Source of the DNA: an uncultured Bacteroidia bacterium
Lineage (GTDB): Bacteria; Bacteroidota; Bacteroidia; NS11-12g; UBA955
Assembly: GCA_943788195.1 (NCBI GenBank)
Contig: CALSPH010000001.1
Coordinates: forward strand, 743,673 to 807,672
Direction: 5' to 3'
DNA: 64,000 nt
In this document: one piece after another, positions 8,106-16,179 of the stretch
How the letters are laid out: every line of letters starts with the position of its first letter
How positions within the stretch are numbered: the first letter of the stretch is position 1
The notes under the pieces: model-generated
Databases searched by the model: none
What the model was told of the DNA's origin: nothing
What the model saw: only the letters and a program-made list of their open reading frames with translations
Translations under genes and position numbers: made by a program

Positions 8106-8866
8106 AACTAGTCGATACGCATTCCCATATTTTTGTAGACGAGTTTGATGACCTTGTGAGCATAATGAAGCAGGCGAGTGAAGCACAAGTAGCCAAAATA
8201 TTGATGCCAAATATTGATGAGGAAACCATTGATCAGGTGATTGCTACTCATCATCTGTTTCCGAAAGAAACAGCTATTATGATGGGTTTGCATCCTTCAT
8301 CTGTTAAAAGTGATTTCAAGGATCAATTGGCAAAAATTAAAACGAGTCTAGATAACCTGGATTGTTGTGCGGTAGGGGAGATTGGGTTGGATTATTATTG
8401 GTCTGACGAATTTAAAAAAGAGCAGTTGAAGGCCCTTGAGATACAACTGCAATGGGCGATTGATAAGGGTCTGCCAGTCTCATTGCATACGCGAAATGCA
8501 ACAAGTGAGACCATAGATATTTGCAAGAATTTTAAAGGACTAAAGGGCGTGTTCCATTGTTTTGGAGGGTCAGTGGAAGAAGCGAAACAAATCATTGATT
8601 TGGGGATGTATTTGGGTATTGGCGGGGTCGTTACTTTTAAAAATGCGGGTTTGGCAGAAAGCTTGGCACAATTGGACTTGTCTAATTTAGTTCTTGAAAC
8701 GGATTCACCATATTTGGCACCGCATCCAAACCGGGGCAAGCGGAATGAGCCGGCCTACCTAAAGTTAGTAGCACAAAAATTGACAGAGGTTTTTAATACA
8801 TCATTTGAAGAAGTTGCCCTTCAAACCTCTAGGAATGCAGAAAAAGTATTTAATTTTACATTATGA
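8102..8866 (+). CDS. tatD: TatD-family metal-dependent DNase
   Basis: A 254-residue TIM-barrel hydrolase. The GTG at 8102 gives a 4-bp GTGA overlap with the upstream stop; a second GTG at 8099 is possible. The metal ligands of the family are visible: DTHSHIF at the N-terminus, GEIGLDYYW (catalytic Glu), SLHTRNA, VFHCFGG and ETDSPYLAP near residue 200. TatD proteins are 3'-5' exonucleases that act in DNA repair and in DNA degradation, and some members are D-aminoacyl hydrolases. It overlaps the Nif3 gene by 4 bp (ATGA), consistent with translational coupling. Confidence 0.95.
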   Translation: MKLVDTHSHIFVDEFDDLVSIMKQASEAQVAKILMPNIDEETIDQVIATHHLFPKETAIMMGLHPSSVKSDFKDQLAKIKTSLDNLDCCAVGEIGLDYYWSDEFKKEQLKALEIQLQWAIDKGLPVSLHTRNATSETIDICKNFKGLKGVFHCFGGSVEEAKQIIDLGMYLGIGGVVTFKNAGLAESLAQLDLSNLVLETDSPYLAPHPNRGKRNEPAYLKLVAQKLTEVFNTSFEEVALQTSRNAEKVFNFTL

Positions 8867-9966
8867 AAACAAGCGTAGCAGATATTCTCAATGAGTTGCA
8901 AAATTTAGCTCCGCTGGAGTATCAAGAGAGTTATGACAATTCAGGGTTGCTAACTGGGAATAAGGCGATTGAGGTTAGTAATGTTTTACTAAGTTTGGAT
9001 TGCATCGAAGCCACCATTGATGAGGCCATTGAAAAGAAATGCAATGTGGTGCTTTGTCATCATCCCATAATTTTCAAAGGGTTGAAATCGATAACTGGAG
9101 CAGATTATGTGCAGAGAACAATAATTAAGGCCATTCAAAACAATATTGCAATCATCGCATGGCATACCAATTTGGATAATGTGCTAAATGGTGTGAATCA
9201 GAAAATTGCAAACAAGCTCAAGCTAAAAAATGTAAAAATTCTTAATCCAAAAGTGGATACCTTGTTTAAATTGGTGACCTATGTTCCTCAATCTGACCAA
9301 CAGAAAGTTTCCAAGGCGCTATTTGACTTAGGATGTGGTAATCTAGGAAATTACAGTCATTGCAGTTTTAACGTAGAAGGAGAAGGCACATTTATGCCAA
9401 AACAGGGTGCTCAACCAAAAGTGGGTACTATTGATAACCTGAGCAGGGAAAATGAGATTCGGTTCAAGGTTTTGGTGCCTGCTCCAAAAATAAATGAGGC
9501 TGTTGAGCTATTAAAGAGAACGCACTCATATGAGGAAGTGGCCTATGAAATTTACCCCATAGCCAATGCGCACCAGGAGATTGGAAGCGGGATGATTGGC
9601 GAATTAATTGAGCCTATGAAGCCCACTGAATTTTTGGCTTGGTGCAAAGAGGTTTTTGGTTTAGAAGTAATCCGACACAGTGATACAGGTAAAAAATTAA
9701 TTCAAAAAGTGGCAATTTGTGGAGGGGCAGGGAGCTTTTTAATCAAACAAGCTAAATCCTCTAGTGCAGATGCTTTTGTGACATCTGATATCAAGTATCA
9801 CGAATTTTTTGATGGGGAAGATCAGCTGATGATTTGTGATATTGGACACTATGAAAGTGAGATCTCAACTTTAGTGCTATTTCACGATGTTTTAAGCAAA
9901 AAATTCACTAATTTTGCAGCCCTTTTTACACAAGTCAATACTAATCCGGTAAAATATTATATATGA
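8863..9966 (+). CDS. Nif3-like dinuclear metal centre protein
   Basis: A 367-residue member of the NIF3/YbgI family (GTP cyclohydrolase 1 type 2 homologue), a hexameric cytoplasmic protein of uncertain activity. The metal ligands are the HH pair in LCHHPIIF (near 66), WHTNLD (near 104), and the C-terminal DIGHYESE. The central insertion (about 125-230, GNYSHCSFN...SYEEVAYEIYP) is the PII/CutA-like domain found in the long form. It lies between tatD and the zinc-ribbon gene with 4-bp overlaps on both sides; the Nif3 plus zinc-ribbon pairing is widespread in bacteria. Confidence 0.92.
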   Translation: MKTSVADILNELQNLAPLEYQESYDNSGLLTGNKAIEVSNVLLSLDCIEATIDEAIEKKCNVVLCHHPIIFKGLKSITGADYVQRTIIKAIQNNIAIIAWHTNLDNVLNGVNQKIANKLKLKNVKILNPKVDTLFKLVTYVPQSDQQKVSKALFDLGCGNLGNYSHCSFNVEGEGTFMPKQGAQPKVGTIDNLSRENEIRFKVLVPAPKINEAVELLKRTHSYEEVAYEIYPIANAHQEIGSGMIGELIEPMKPTEFLAWCKEVFGLEVIRHSDTGKKLIQKVAICGGAGSFLIKQAKSSSADAFVTSDIKYHEFFDGEDQLMICDIGHYESEISTLVLFHDVLSKKFTNFAALFTQVNTNPVKYYI

Positions 9967-10793
9967 ATCCATCAGTTGAAAAAAAGCTCAAAGCACTTTA
10001 TAAGATCCAAACTATCGATAGCGATATGGATAAACTTACAGCCATTAAGGGTGATTTACCTTTAGAGGTTTCTGATTTGGAAGATGAACTCGAAGGGTTG
10101 AAAACTCGTTTATCTAAAATTGAGGATACTATTTCTGAATTGAATATTGAAATTGATAATAATATCAATACGATTAAAGATAAGCAAAAAACGATTGTTC
10201 GATATAAAGAACAATTGAACGATGTTAGAAATAATCGAGAGTATGAGGCACTATCTAAGGAGATAGAAATCATGGAATTGGAGATTCTTTCAATGGAAAA
10301 GTCGAACAATGAAGCGAAAGAAGCTATTGTGCTTAAAAAAGAATTGCAGGCTGAAACCAAAGAGATACTTGAAACTAGACAGAAAGATTTAGACTTTAAG
10401 ATTGAAGAGTTAAAAGTAATTATAAAGGAAACTGAAGCTGAAGAAGATAAACTCAAAGCAGATCGAGCAGTAGCTTTTGCAAAAATAGACGAACGTTTTC
10501 AAATTGCATATACTCGAGTTAGAGGAAGTGTACGAAACGGAATCGCAGTTGCTCCTATTCTTAGAGGGTCTTGTGGAGGTTGTTTCGCAAGTATTCCACC
10601 GCAAAGACAATCTGATATCCGTCAACATATGAAGATTATCGATTGTGAGAATTGCGGTAGAATTATCGTGGATAGTACTATTAGTGGTTTGGAGAACATC
10701 ATCCCAGAAAAAACTAAGAAACGTAGAGTTACTAGAAAAAAAGCAACTACTGAAAAAGCCACAACGGAAAAAGCAGCCACTGAAAAGGCATAG
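9963..10793 (+). CDS. coiled-coil protein with C-terminal C4 zinc ribbon (CT398-like)
   Basis: A 276-residue cytoplasmic protein. Residues of about 10-175 are a long antiparallel coiled coil with regular Leu/Ile heptads. The zinc ribbon follows: CGGCF near 202-206 and CENCGR near 223-228. The last 35 residues are a basic tail ending in three KATTEKA-like repeats. This is the architecture of CT398/HP0958 proteins, which have been linked to nucleic-acid binding, flagellar RpoN control in some phyla and secretion in others. Partner of nif3 by 4-bp overlap. The stop TAG at 10791-10793 sits where aroE must begin. Confidence 0.9.
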   Translation: MNPSVEKKLKALYKIQTIDSDMDKLTAIKGDLPLEVSDLEDELEGLKTRLSKIEDTISELNIEIDNNINTIKDKQKTIVRYKEQLNDVRNNREYEALSKEIEIMELEILSMEKSNNEAKEAIVLKKELQAETKEILETRQKDLDFKIEELKVIIKETEAEEDKLKADRAVAFAKIDERFQIAYTRVRGSVRNGIAVAPILRGSCGGCFASIPPQRQSDIRQHMKIIDCENCGRIIVDSTISGLENIIPEKTKKRRVTRKKATTEKATTEKAATEKA

Positions 10794-11544
10794 TTTAACA
10801 GACCCTGTTAAAAAGTTATTTCTTGTAGGAAAGAAGTTAAGTCATTCTTTCTCGCCTAATTATTTTAAGCAAAAATTTCTTAAAGAGAATATTGTAGACT
10901 GGAACTATGCTGCATTGGAGCTGGATCAAATCGAGAAGATTGAGAAGCTCAGAGCTCAGATTGACTTGGCAGGTTTTAATGTAACCATTCCGTATAAAAC
11001 ATCCATTATGCCTTTCTTGGATGAATTGGATACAGATGCAAAGCAAATTGGAGCGGTTAATACGGTAGTGCCAATTTCTAAAGGCGATGGAATTGCATTA
11101 AAGGGCTACAATACCGATAAACCTGCATTTATGGCCACATTAGAGCCAATTAAAGAGCAAGTCATAGGTGCAATGGTGTTGGGGAGTGGGGGAGCCGCAA
11201 AAGCGGTTAAAGCAGGCTTAGATGATTTGAAGATACATCACGTCTCCATTTCTAGAACTGGTCAACTGCGTTATAAAGATATTGATTCCAAATTGTTAAA
11301 GAACTACAATCTAATTGTCAATTGTACACCTTTGGGTATGTTTCCTGATACGACTACTTGCCCAGAACTGCCATATGAAATGCTTAATTCATCAAACATA
11401 CTTTATGATTTAGTGTACAATCCTGCTCTAACTACCTTTCTGCAGAAGGGTAAACACAAAAATTGTTTTTGCTTGAACGGATTGAGAATGTTAGAGATTC
11501 AAGCAGATTTATCATTTGAATTATGGAAGAAAAATTTAATATAA
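10780..11544 (+). CDS. aroE: shikimate dehydrogenase, start codon non-canonical or uncertain
   Basis: NADPH-dependent reduction of 3-dehydroshikimate to shikimate in aromatic amino acid synthesis. Core motifs are present: KLFLVGKKLSHSFSPNYF at the start, NVTIPYK with the catalytic Lys, GAVNTV, LGSGGAAKAV (dinucleotide loop) and NCTPLGMFP. Length from the first conserved residue is about 245, normal for the family. The problem is the start. No ATG, GTG or TTG lies in frame between 10684 (GTG, over 100 nt inside the upstream gene) and the conserved core at about 10807. The given start is a CTG overlapping the upstream gene by 14 nt; re-initiation after the TAG at 10793 on a near-cognate codon is an alternative. 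Confidence 0.85.
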   Translation: MKRHSLTDPVKKLFLVGKKLSHSFSPNYFKQKFLKENIVDWNYAALELDQIEKIEKLRAQIDLAGFNVTIPYKTSIMPFLDELDTDAKQIGAVNTVVPISKGDGIALKGYNTDKPAFMATLEPIKEQVIGAMVLGSGGAAKAVKAGLDDLKIHHVSISRTGQLRYKDIDSKLLKNYNLIVNCTPLGMFPDTTTCPELPYEMLNSSNILYDLVYNPALTTFLQKGKHKNCFCLNGLRMLEIQADLSFELWKKNLI

Positions 11545-11552
11545 TAACTTTG
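11545..11552 (+). promoter_or_regulatory. candidate -7 element of the DUF3108 gene
   Basis: TAACTTTG, an exact TAnnTTTG match directly after aroE and 43 nt before the chosen ATG. The nearest upstream TTG is at 11516-11518, 26 bp away, longer than the normal spacing. Confidence 0.35.
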
Positions 11553-11595
11553 GTACGCATTTTGTATTATGTGGAATGTAACAGTATATAACACT

Positions 11596-12423
11596 ATGAA
11601 AAAAGTAAGTAAGATAATTTTAGGAGCAGTATTAGGCATCTTTTTGATGTCCTTCAGCACAACCAACTTAGGTACATATTCTTCAGCCGATTCATTCGAC
11701 TATAGAAGTATCGGAAATTATGCATTTACCTACAATGAGAAATTGTCTTACCGCGTTCATTACGGTTTCATTAATGCTGCAAATATTAAAATGCAAGTAG
11801 GTAGTAAGCCATTAACGGTGAATGGTAGAAAAACATACTATATAAAAGCCGAAGGTAAAACGCTCAGCACATTTGACTGGATGTTCAAAGTGCGTGATAA
11901 GTTTGAAACCTATTTAGACCAGGATGCTTTGATTCCTCAGAAGTTCATCAAAGCGGTTCAAGAAGATAACTACAAGGATCATGATTTAGTTTATTTTAAA
12001 CATGACAAAAAGAGTTTATACAGCTCCAAAGTAAAGGGCAATATGAAAATGCCTCAGTACACGCAGGATATAATTTCAGCATTATATTATGCTAGAAATT
12101 TAGACTTTGCAAGTGCAAAAATTGGGCAGGAATATCCGCTTAATATATACTTAGATAAAGAGATCTATAACTTGAAGTTTAAGTATGCAGGCAAACAAAT
12201 TATCAAAACAGATGTTGGTAAAGTTAAATGCATTAAATTAGTGCCGAAACTTGTAGTAGACCGCGTTTTCAAGAATGAAGACGATATGACCGTGTGGATT
12301 ACGGATGACAAAAACAAAATCCCTGTTAGAGTTAAAGCCAAGATTGCCGTTGGATCTTTAAAAGTAGATTTAACATCGTACAGCAACTTGAGACACCCTT
12401 TCAGCTCAAAAGTGAAAAAGTAA
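11596..12423 (+). CDS. DUF3108-family exported protein
   Basis: A 275-residue protein of the DUF3108 family. The ATG at 11596 is preferred over one at 11569 because it gives a clean signal peptide (MKKVSKIILGAVLGIFLMSF). The mature part is beta-rich, with YNEKLSYRVHYGFINAANI at its start, which is the typical family opening, and a central MPQYTQDIISALYYAR segment, close to the family's Q-D-SALY-R pattern. Function is unknown; structurally related proteins are envelope proteins of lipid-carrier type. It is followed by a strong terminator, so it ends the transcription unit. Confidence 0.85.
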   Translation: MKKVSKIILGAVLGIFLMSFSTTNLGTYSSADSFDYRSIGNYAFTYNEKLSYRVHYGFINAANIKMQVGSKPLTVNGRKTYYIKAEGKTLSTFDWMFKVRDKFETYLDQDALIPQKFIKAVQEDNYKDHDLVYFKHDKKSLYSSKVKGNMKMPQYTQDIISALYYARNLDFASAKIGQEYPLNIYLDKEIYNLKFKYAGKQIIKTDVGKVKCIKLVPKLVVDRVFKNEDDMTVWITDDKNKIPVRVKAKIAVGSLKVDLTSYSNLRHPFSSKVKK

Positions 12424-12446
12424 AGATTGTTCATAGCATACTTTTT

Positions 12447-12476
12447 AGGGTCGTGCAGAAATGTGCGGCCCTTTTT
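12447..12476 (+). terminator. Rho-independent terminator after the DUF3108 gene
   Basis: An 11-bp stem, 12447-12457 paired with 12462-12472 (three G-T wobbles), closed by a GAAA tetraloop at 12458-12461 and followed by a T run at 12472-12476. It lies 24 nt after the stop codon. Confidence 0.85.
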
Positions 12477-12556
12477 AATGTCTTATAGATTAATCATTAG
12501 GGACAGCAATTTCTAATTTGACGTTGTGCTTAACAGATTATACCAGTTGCTCATCT

Positions 12557-12564
12557 TATATTTG
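12557..12564 (+). promoter_or_regulatory. candidate -7 element of the M48 protease gene
   Basis: TATATTTG, an exact TAnnTTTG match 33 nt before the ATG at 12598 and downstream of a terminator, so a new promoter is expected here. No well-spaced TTG is seen. Confidence 0.45.
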
Positions 12565-12597
12565 TAATTAATTTTAAATTCAAGCGTTTATTTATAT

Positions 12598-14685
12598 ATG
12601 ATCCGATTATCACTCACTTGCTTATTAGTCATAATGCTCTCGCTACATTCTGTAGGGCAAATTGATTTTAATACATATATGCCCATAGTATGTAAGGGTA
12701 AAATACCTGCAGATTTAACTGCAAATGCTAAACTGAATTATGAGCGCAAGGCAATAAAAATTGAAGATTCTGAAAAAGGAAAAAGAAGACAAAAAGATGA
12801 AAAGGAATTCTATTTGCAGAATAACTTCAGCATACAAGATTTTTTGGTGAGTGGTCAGGTGCTTTACAATGATACCTTCACGCGTTATATTGAAAAGATT
12901 GCAGATGTTTTGTTAAAAGATAACCCTAAATTAAGGGCTAAACTGAGATTTTATACGGTTAAAAGCCCTGAGGTAAATGCATTTGCCACCCAAGAGGGGA
13001 TTGTTTTTGTGAATATTGGTCTTATTTCTTCTGCCAAGTCTGAGGCTCAAATTGCATATGTTTTGGCACATGAAATTTCCCATTTTACCGAAGGCCATGT
13101 ACTCCAAGGTTTTTTGGAAACGAGAAGAATTGTGCGTGGTGAAGGGTACTATCGCTATCAAGATTATTATTCTCGATTGAGATCATTTTTCCGTTATTCT
13201 AGAGACAGTGAATATGAGGCAGATGAAAAGGGATGGGAAATCTATAGTAAGTCACCTTATTACAAGGGTGCAGTCGATGGAGTATTTGATATGTTGTTGT
13301 ATGCACACGTCCATTATGATTCAGTACCATTTGACCCAACTCATTTTGCAGAAAAAGACTACCACTTTCCAGCTAATTATACATTGGAGAAAGTAGAGCC
13401 ATTATTTGTGAAAGAGAACCGAGAGGATAATTTCAGTACCCACCCAAATGCAAAGGATCGTAAAAAGAGAGCTTATGAAATGGTTGGCAAGGATAGTATT
13501 GGTGGTGATATGTATGTGATTTCTAAGTCAACTTTCGATAATTTACAGAAGATCGCACGATATGAAATGCTGCGTTATTATATTTCAAATACCAATTTTG
13601 CGGATGCATATTATCATGCCCTTTTGTTAGAGCAAACCTATTCTAAGGGAGAATATATTGATTTTATGAAGGGTATGGCCATGTATGGCTTAGCAAAGCA
13701 TTACAATACAAGGGGCAAGCGTAGAAATATCATTTTGCCATATGAAGAAGTACAGAGTTTGCCTCAACGATATTATTATTTCTTGCATCAATTGAGTAAT
13801 AAGGAAATGACTGTTTTGGCACTTAGAGAAAATGCCAAACTGCATAAGAAGTATCCCAATAGCTCGTTTTTCAAGAAAGTTCAAAGTGATTTAATGCGCT
13901 TATTAATCGTTGAAAATAAGTCAAGACCTGAAGAGTTCTTTAGCCGCTGGAATGCAGACCAGGATAGTGCACTCCGAGCCATGCAAATCAAGCAATATTA
14001 CCGTTATGCGTTTGTAGAAGAAATCCAGGATCCACAATTCTACCAACAGCTACAATCTTTTGAAACGTATCGAAATAAAAAAGACCGGTTTTATCAAAAG
14101 TCTAAATTTTCAAGAAAGGCAAGTTTAGAATTGGGTAAGCTAAAGGGAGTAGAAGTAGTTGAATTGAGTTTGTTTCAACCAGCATTCCAGCAAGTGACAG
14201 AAAGCTTGACCGATATGCCCAAAGTAGATTATTTGGCAGCATTAGAGGAAACCAATTATTTGAACTCCGAAATAAAAAGTTCAGCAATTAAGCAAAACAT
14301 AAATATTCAATTTGTCGAAAAGAAGCCAGAGGATTATACCACCCAGAGTTACAATTTGTATTCAGATTATGTGAATTGGTTTATGGAAAGAACCAATAAT
14401 AATATGAAAATGGTGTATCACGATATGAATGCATCATTGGATTCTATTAATTCAGAGGAAGAATATATCGGAGTTGTTGAAGTGCAATCCATAGTGCGAA
14501 ATTTTGTCATTAAGAAATACTATGCATGGGAGTATACGTTTCTCGTATTCAATAAGGAAACGGGCGAAATGGTGTTTTATCAATCGCAAGAAAACTTGAA
14601 GAAGTATACCCGTAAGAAGGCAAAAAAAGCATTGGATATGTCGTTTAAGACATTGAAAACCACTTTTGAAGAGGATGATGAGTAG
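12598..14685 (+). CDS. M48-family zinc metalloprotease, exported
   Basis: A 695-residue protein with an N-terminal signal peptide (about 20 residues ending in SVGQ). The M48 peptidase domain spans about 75-300: zinc motif HEISHFTEGH near 158-167 and the third ligand Glu in SEYEADEKGWEI near 205. This places it with the BepA/YfgC-type periplasmic proteases that survey outer-membrane proteins. The C-terminal 400 residues have no obvious TPR consensus but are helical at first (about 320-460), then contain a domain around 520-680 with beta strands. Monocistronic: promoter region upstream and about 77 nt before the TolC gene. Confidence 0.88.
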   Translation: MIRLSLTCLLVIMLSLHSVGQIDFNTYMPIVCKGKIPADLTANAKLNYERKAIKIEDSEKGKRRQKDEKEFYLQNNFSIQDFLVSGQVLYNDTFTRYIEKIADVLLKDNPKLRAKLRFYTVKSPEVNAFATQEGIVFVNIGLISSAKSEAQIAYVLAHEISHFTEGHVLQGFLETRRIVRGEGYYRYQDYYSRLRSFFRYSRDSEYEADEKGWEIYSKSPYYKGAVDGVFDMLLYAHVHYDSVPFDPTHFAEKDYHFPANYTLEKVEPLFVKENREDNFSTHPNAKDRKKRAYEMVGKDSIGGDMYVISKSTFDNLQKIARYEMLRYYISNTNFADAYYHALLLEQTYSKGEYIDFMKGMAMYGLAKHYNTRGKRRNIILPYEEVQSLPQRYYYFLHQLSNKEMTVLALRENAKLHKKYPNSSFFKKVQSDLMRLLIVENKSRPEEFFSRWNADQDSALRAMQIKQYYRYAFVEEIQDPQFYQQLQSFETYRNKKDRFYQKSKFSRKASLELGKLKGVEVVELSLFQPAFQQVTESLTDMPKVDYLAALEETNYLNSEIKSSAIKQNINIQFVEKKPEDYTTQSYNLYSDYVNWFMERTNNNMKMVYHDMNASLDSINSEEEYIGVVEVQSIVRNFVIKKYYAWEYTFLVFNKETGEMVFYQSQENLKKYTRKKAKKALDMSFKTLKTTFEEDDE

Positions 14686-14762
14686 CTAGCTTAATCGAAT
14701 GGGCGAATTTATTTATCGAAGCGTATGATAAAGAGCTCAAATGTTTGGGTTAAAATTGTTGT

Positions 14763-16178
14763 ATGCTAAGAATATCATTTTCACTGTGTCTATTCATACT
14801 GTCATTTTCCCTTCAAGCTCAAACCAAAACATATTCTTTAAAGGATTGTATTGAACTTGCGCTATCACAAAATATACAAGTTAAACAAGCTAAGGTCGGC
14901 TTACTGCAAGCGGAGAGTCAGGCCAAAACAGAAAAATTAAGCTTTCTCCCTACTGCGAATGCGTCTGGAAGTCATGCGTATAATTTTGGTCGAAGTATCG
15001 ATCGATTTTCAAATGAATTTGTGACTTCTACTGTACGAAATAATTACTTCAGTCTTAATACCAATTTCATGGTTTATAATGGACTGCAGAAACAAAACAC
15101 CCTGAAGGCAAGAAAGCACAATGTTGTGGCTGCAGAAAAAGGCTTGGAGAATGCACAGAATCAAATTGCTATGCAAGTAGCGGATTTATTTTTGAGATAT
15201 ATGTTGTCTCAAGAAAATGTGGGCATAGCCGAAAATCAAAAGAAACAATCCAATGAACAGTTGAAAAGAGTTGATAAATTGTTCGCAGCTGGAAGTATAG
15301 ATCAAGGTCAAGTGTTAAATATTAAAGCACAAATTGCGAATGATGAAATGAATATAGTAACTGCCCAAAATAATCTGGAAACATCAAAATTGAGTTTGAA
15401 GTTACTGATGTTTTTGGAGCCTGAAGAAGAATTTGAGTTAGAGTTTAATGATAGTTTAGACGCTGCTCCTGCCTTAACCTCAGATGTACAAGCAATTTAC
15501 AATGCTGCCGTTGCTGCAATGCCTCAAATCGCTCAGGCAGAAGCGCAATTGAAGGTTAGCGAAATGAGTTACAAAACTTCTTTGGGTGCACGTGCACCCA
15601 ATGTTTCAGCATATGCAAACATGAGTTCTGTTTTTTCCGGGAACGCGAAAGAAGTTACGGGGGTTACTTTAGCGGGTACAAGACCGGTTGGTACAGTGGA
15701 TGCGACTGGCGATGTAGTTTCTACTCCGGATTTTGCATTTCAAACAAAGACCATTGGTTTTGGAGATCAATTGCAAAACAATTTTGGTCAATCCGTTGGA
15801 CTTCAGGTTAGTATTCCGATTTTTAATGGAAACCAAGTGAATAATGCTATATTAAACGGACGCACCAACTTTGAAATGAATAAACTCAATTTAGCGAGTG
15901 CTAAACAGCAATTAAAAAATGATATAAGTCTAGCTGTAAATAACTCCAACTTAGCTTATAAAAAGTTTAATGCAGCGCAAACGAACCTTGCTGCTCAGAA
16001 ATTAAGCAAGGATTTTGCTGAAAAAAGATACGTTGCGGGGACCTTGAATTATTTTGATTATAACAATGCAAGAAATTTATATATCAATGCGATAAGCAAT
16101 TTGCAATCAGCAAAATATGAATTTTTATTTCGCAAGATGGTGGTAGAGTTTTACAGGGATAATGTATGGAAATTATAA
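14763..16178 (+). CDS. TolC-family outer-membrane efflux protein
   Basis: A 471-residue protein with a signal peptide ending in SLQAQ and two repeats of the outer-membrane efflux (OEP) fold: TYSLKDCIELALSQNIQVKQ opens repeat one, and QKLSKDFAEKRYVAGTLNYFDY marks the end of repeat two. Long coiled-coil alpha-barrel segments lie at about 85-215 and 375-455. TolC proteins form the outer-membrane duct for export driven by ABC or RND pumps. The adaptor gene follows after one base, so the two are co-transcribed; no inner-membrane pump gene follows. A TAAAATTG sequence (one mismatch to the -7 box) lies 4 nt before the ATG. Confidence 0.93.
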   Translation: MLRISFSLCLFILSFSLQAQTKTYSLKDCIELALSQNIQVKQAKVGLLQAESQAKTEKLSFLPTANASGSHAYNFGRSIDRFSNEFVTSTVRNNYFSLNTNFMVYNGLQKQNTLKARKHNVVAAEKGLENAQNQIAMQVADLFLRYMLSQENVGIAENQKKQSNEQLKRVDKLFAAGSIDQGQVLNIKAQIANDEMNIVTAQNNLETSKLSLKLLMFLEPEEEFELEFNDSLDAAPALTSDVQAIYNAAVAAMPQIAQAEAQLKVSEMSYKTSLGARAPNVSAYANMSSVFSGNAKEVTGVTLAGTRPVGTVDATGDVVSTPDFAFQTKTIGFGDQLQNNFGQSVGLQVSIPIFNGNQVNNAILNGRTNFEMNKLNLASAKQQLKNDISLAVNNSNLAYKKFNAAQTNLAAQKLSKDFAEKRYVAGTLNYFDYNNARNLYINAISNLQSAKYEFLFRKMVVEFYRDNVWKL

Positions 16179-16179
16179 G

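Noticed and set aside
9998..10456. A long open frame (152 codons) on the minus strand opposite the coiled-coil zinc-ribbon gene
   Set aside because: It is rich in Ser, Leu and Ile because it mirrors Glu/Lys/Asp-rich codons of the real gene, and has no family motif.
10720..10810. Programmed frameshift joining the zinc-ribbon protein and AroE
   Set aside because: The A-rich slippery-like run at about 10731-10738 would favour a -1 shift, but AroE is in the +1 (-2) frame; no stimulatory structure was seen.
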